A DNA stretch of 7,236 nt from Actinomycetes bacterium (GTDB lineage Bacteria; Actinomycetota; Acidimicrobiia; Acidimicrobiales; UBA8190): NCBI GenBank assembly GCA_021798135.1, contig JAJZYI010000181.1, forward strand, positions 1 through 7,236, read 5' to 3'. Numbering within the stretch: the first letter of the stretch is position 1; the number at the start of each line of letters is the position of its first letter. The notes beneath the pieces were generated by a model. That model searched no databases. It saw only the letters and a program-made list of their open reading frames with translations, and was not told the origin of the DNA. Below, in pieces: positions 5,855 to 7,236 of the stretch. The position numbers and the translations under genes are program-made.

Positions 5855-5879
5855 GCGGCCGCGGCACGCCGGCGGCCGC
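5855..5879 (+). terminator. candidate terminator after the plus-strand operon
   Basis: Two copies of GCGGCCGC (5855-5862 and 5872-5879) can pair as an 8-bp stem around a 9-nt loop, starting two bases after the stop codon. The copies are spaced 17 bp apart, the same period as the repeat array 22 bp downstream, which may be chance. There is no T-run. Confidence 0.45.
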
Positions 5880-5900
5880 AGCGCCGGGACCTCGCCCAGC

Positions 5901-5961
5901 CCGGCGGGGCGAACCACCCGGCGGGGCAAACCACCCGGCGGGGCAAACCACCCGGCGGGGC
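5901..5961. repeat. 17-bp tandem repeat array
   Basis: Units start at 5901, 5918, 5935 and 5952. The second and third are identical (CCGGCGGGGCAAACCAC), the first differs by one base, and the fourth is cut after about 11 bp. The array fills much of the 149-bp gap between the convergent plus-strand operon and the minus-strand membrane-protein gene. A 17-bp period cannot keep a reading frame, so it is non-coding. Confidence 0.92.
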
Positions 5962-5962
5962 A

Positions 5963-5998
5963 CAGCCGAGCGCGGATGGGGACCTGTCGCCGCGGCTG
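5963..5998 (-). terminator. candidate terminator for the membrane-protein gene
   Basis: CAGCCG (5963-5968) pairs with CGGCTG (5993-5998), and an inner GCG/CGC pairing (5970-5972 with 5988-5990) extends it imperfectly. It lies just past the minus-strand stop at 6003-6005. The loop is long and there is no T-run, so this is weak. Confidence 0.3.
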
Positions 5999-6002
5999 CC
6001 GG

Positions 6003-7236
6003 CTACCGGAGGCGAACGACCGCCGTCACCGAGCGCGAACCGCTCCGCACGATGCACGCCGGGCCCGCGAGCATCGGCGCCGCCGGCCTGCTGGCCAGCG
6101 AGGCGCAGCTGCGCATGGAGGTTGCGTCGACGGGGAGGGGCGGCGGTGCCGACGACGGCTCGTGCCACACCCACGCACCGGCCTGGACCGACGGAAGCCG
6201 GCCGAGCACCGCCGTCATGAAGGTGACGGCGTAGCGGGCCGGGTAGATCGCCCCCAGCTGGCGCCCCGTCACCACCACGTCCGTCACCTGCCAGCGCACC
6301 AGCGCCGCCCGCACCCGTGCCTCGGCGCCGGCGGTCGGCACCGGCAGCGGGCCGGTCGGCTCGGTCAGCTGCGACAGGACCGCCACGGCGCTCCCCGGAG
6401 CGCCGCCGTACTCCACCCGGCCGCCCGGTCCGGGGATCTTGGCGTAGGCGCCCGCCATGGCGAAGGTGAAGCCGCCCACGGCCTGCCACCCCATGGCGTC
6501 CGACACCCGGCCCGACGGGAACGGCAGGACGAGCAGCACGGCGTGCCGCCCCAGGGTGGGCGCGACCCGGGTGAACCACGGCGGGACCCGGACCGCCGTG
6601 ACGGTGAACGGCGCGCCCGCGCCGACGGCCACCGGCACCAGGGCCGCAGCCACCATCGAGCACGCCAGCGCGCCGCGCCACCTCGCCCGCCGGCGCCCGG
6701 CGACGGGCGACGGTCCACCGGCCGCACCCCGCCCGGCGGCAGCGTGGAGCGAGACCGCCAGCAGGACCCCCGCCGCGAGGAACCCGACTGCCATCAGGCG
6801 CTGCGGGACGACGTCGTCGAGCACCGGCAGCCTGGCGAGCGCGTGCCACGGCAGCCACCACGAGGAGTACCAGCCGAGGGGCAGCAGCGCGCCGCCCAGC
6901 GCCAGCACGCACGCCAGGAGCAGCGAGGCCACGGCGGCCCAGGTGACCGGCCGGCGGCGAGCGGCCACGACGCCCAGCGCCAGCACGCCGAGCAGCCACG
7001 GGCCGAGGTAGGCGGCCGGCAGGCCCGGTCGGCCCAGGTAGCCCGCGTAGTGCGTGAACAGCAGCGTGGCGGTGCCGGGCGCCGGCGCCGAGAAGAAGCT
7101 CGTCCACGGGGCGCCGAAGTCGCCCGTGCCCTGCCAGACCGCGCCCGTGATGTGCTGGGGGCCTGCGAGCGCGAACCACGCCGGGCCGGCCAGCAGCACC
7201 GCCGACGCCGCTCCGGCCACCCCCAGGCCCACCGCG
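6003..7236 (-). CDS. multi-pass membrane protein, C-terminal part (partial), GT-C-like
   Basis: The frame stays open to the window edge, so the N-terminus lies beyond 7236; a GTG at 7232 is probably internal. Numbering from that GTG (409 residues), hydrophobic spans lie at about 3-24, 76-91, 98-120, 147-163 and 188-206, with a loop at 25-75 containing PWTSFFSAP and YAGYLGRPGL. A signature LPVLDDVVPQRLMAVGF (135-151) resembles the LP-x-LD-N-V-x-P-x-R-F region seen in actinobacterial GT-C-type glycosyltransferase-like membrane proteins. The remaining 200 residues form a soluble domain, probably outside the membrane, with FTRVAPTLGRHAVLLVLPFP and VVVTGRQLGAIYPARY. In GT-C enzymes the catalytic Asp is near the N-terminus, which is not visible here, so activity cannot be judged. 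Related non-enzymatic membrane proteins are possible. Confidence 0.8.
   Translation of the reverse strand, partial: AVGLGVAGAASAVLLAGPAWFALAGPQHITGAVWQGTGDFGAPWTSFFSAPAPGTATLLFTHYAGYLGRPGLPAAYLGPWLLGVLALGVVAARRRPVTWAAVASLLLACVLALGGALLPLGWYSSWWLPWHALARLPVLDDVVPQRLMAVGFLAAGVLLAVSLHAAAGRGAAGGPSPVAGRRRARWRGALACSMVAAALVPVAVGAGAPFTVTAVRVPPWFTRVAPTLGRHAVLLVLPFPSGRVSDAMGWQAVGGFTFAMAGAYAKIPGPGGRVEYGGAPGSAVAVLSQLTEPTGPLPVPTAGAEARVRAALVRWQVTDVVVTGRQLGAIYPARYAVTFMTAVLGRLPSVQAGAWVWHEPSSAPPPLPVDATSMRSCASLASRPAAPMLAGPACIVRSGSRSVTAVVRLR

Noticed and set aside
6003..6300. Frameshift near the end of the membrane-protein gene
   Set aside because: The C-terminal 80 residues look less patterned than the rest, but the frame is intact to a normal stop and no better continuation is seen in another frame.
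5824..7179. 451-codon minus-strand open frame overlapping the membrane-protein gene in another frame
   Set aside because: It is Arg/Gly/Pro-rich with no membrane segments; the frame ending at 6003 has clear hydrophobic spans.

Overview
The window is very GC-rich (well over 70% by eye), with strongly G/C third codon positions, GTG starts and short stop/start overlaps. This points to a high-GC actinobacterium. An Acidimicrobiia-like lineage is possible, but nothing in the window proves it. I see no tRNA, rRNA, CRISPR array, insertion sequence or phage gene.

Left part (1-1597): a short C-terminal fragment of an upstream gene may end at 50. It is followed on + by an OmpR/PhoB-type response regulator (63-839). 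A Nudix hydrolase runs toward it on - (851-1597). The two stop codons lie only 11 bp apart, inside one hairpin that could end transcription from both sides.

Middle part (1598-3458): a divergent spacer carries a 33-bp tandem repeat whose units are hairpin-forming. A 64-residue four-cysteine protein follows on + (1874-2068). It converges on a two-gene minus-strand operon: a 59-residue single-pass membrane protein (3279-3458), coupled by a GTGA overlap to a patatin-like acyl hydrolase (2101-3282). A 13-bp perfect stem overlaps the small gene's stop codon and fills most of the gap to the patatin gene.

Right part (3459-7236): a 371-bp divergent spacer holds a second repeat family (units of about 46 and 22 bp) and four copies of CACCCGGG. 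From it runs a + operon of two GTGA-coupled genes of unknown function (3830-4984 and 4981-5853). Their C-terminal halves resemble each other and have the layout of a RecB-like PD-(D/E)XK fold, but the catalytic D/E-x-K is missing. After a convergent spacer with a third repeat family (17-bp units), the window ends in the C-terminal part of a multi-pass membrane protein on - (6003 to beyond 7236), possibly a GT-C-type glycosyltransferase or a relative.

Together this looks like ordinary chromosomal territory with compact operons. Its unusual points are three unrelated intergenic tandem-repeat families within about 4.3 kb, stop codons built into terminator hairpins, and the coupled pair of apparently inactivated nuclease-fold proteins, which is the best candidate for something undescribed.
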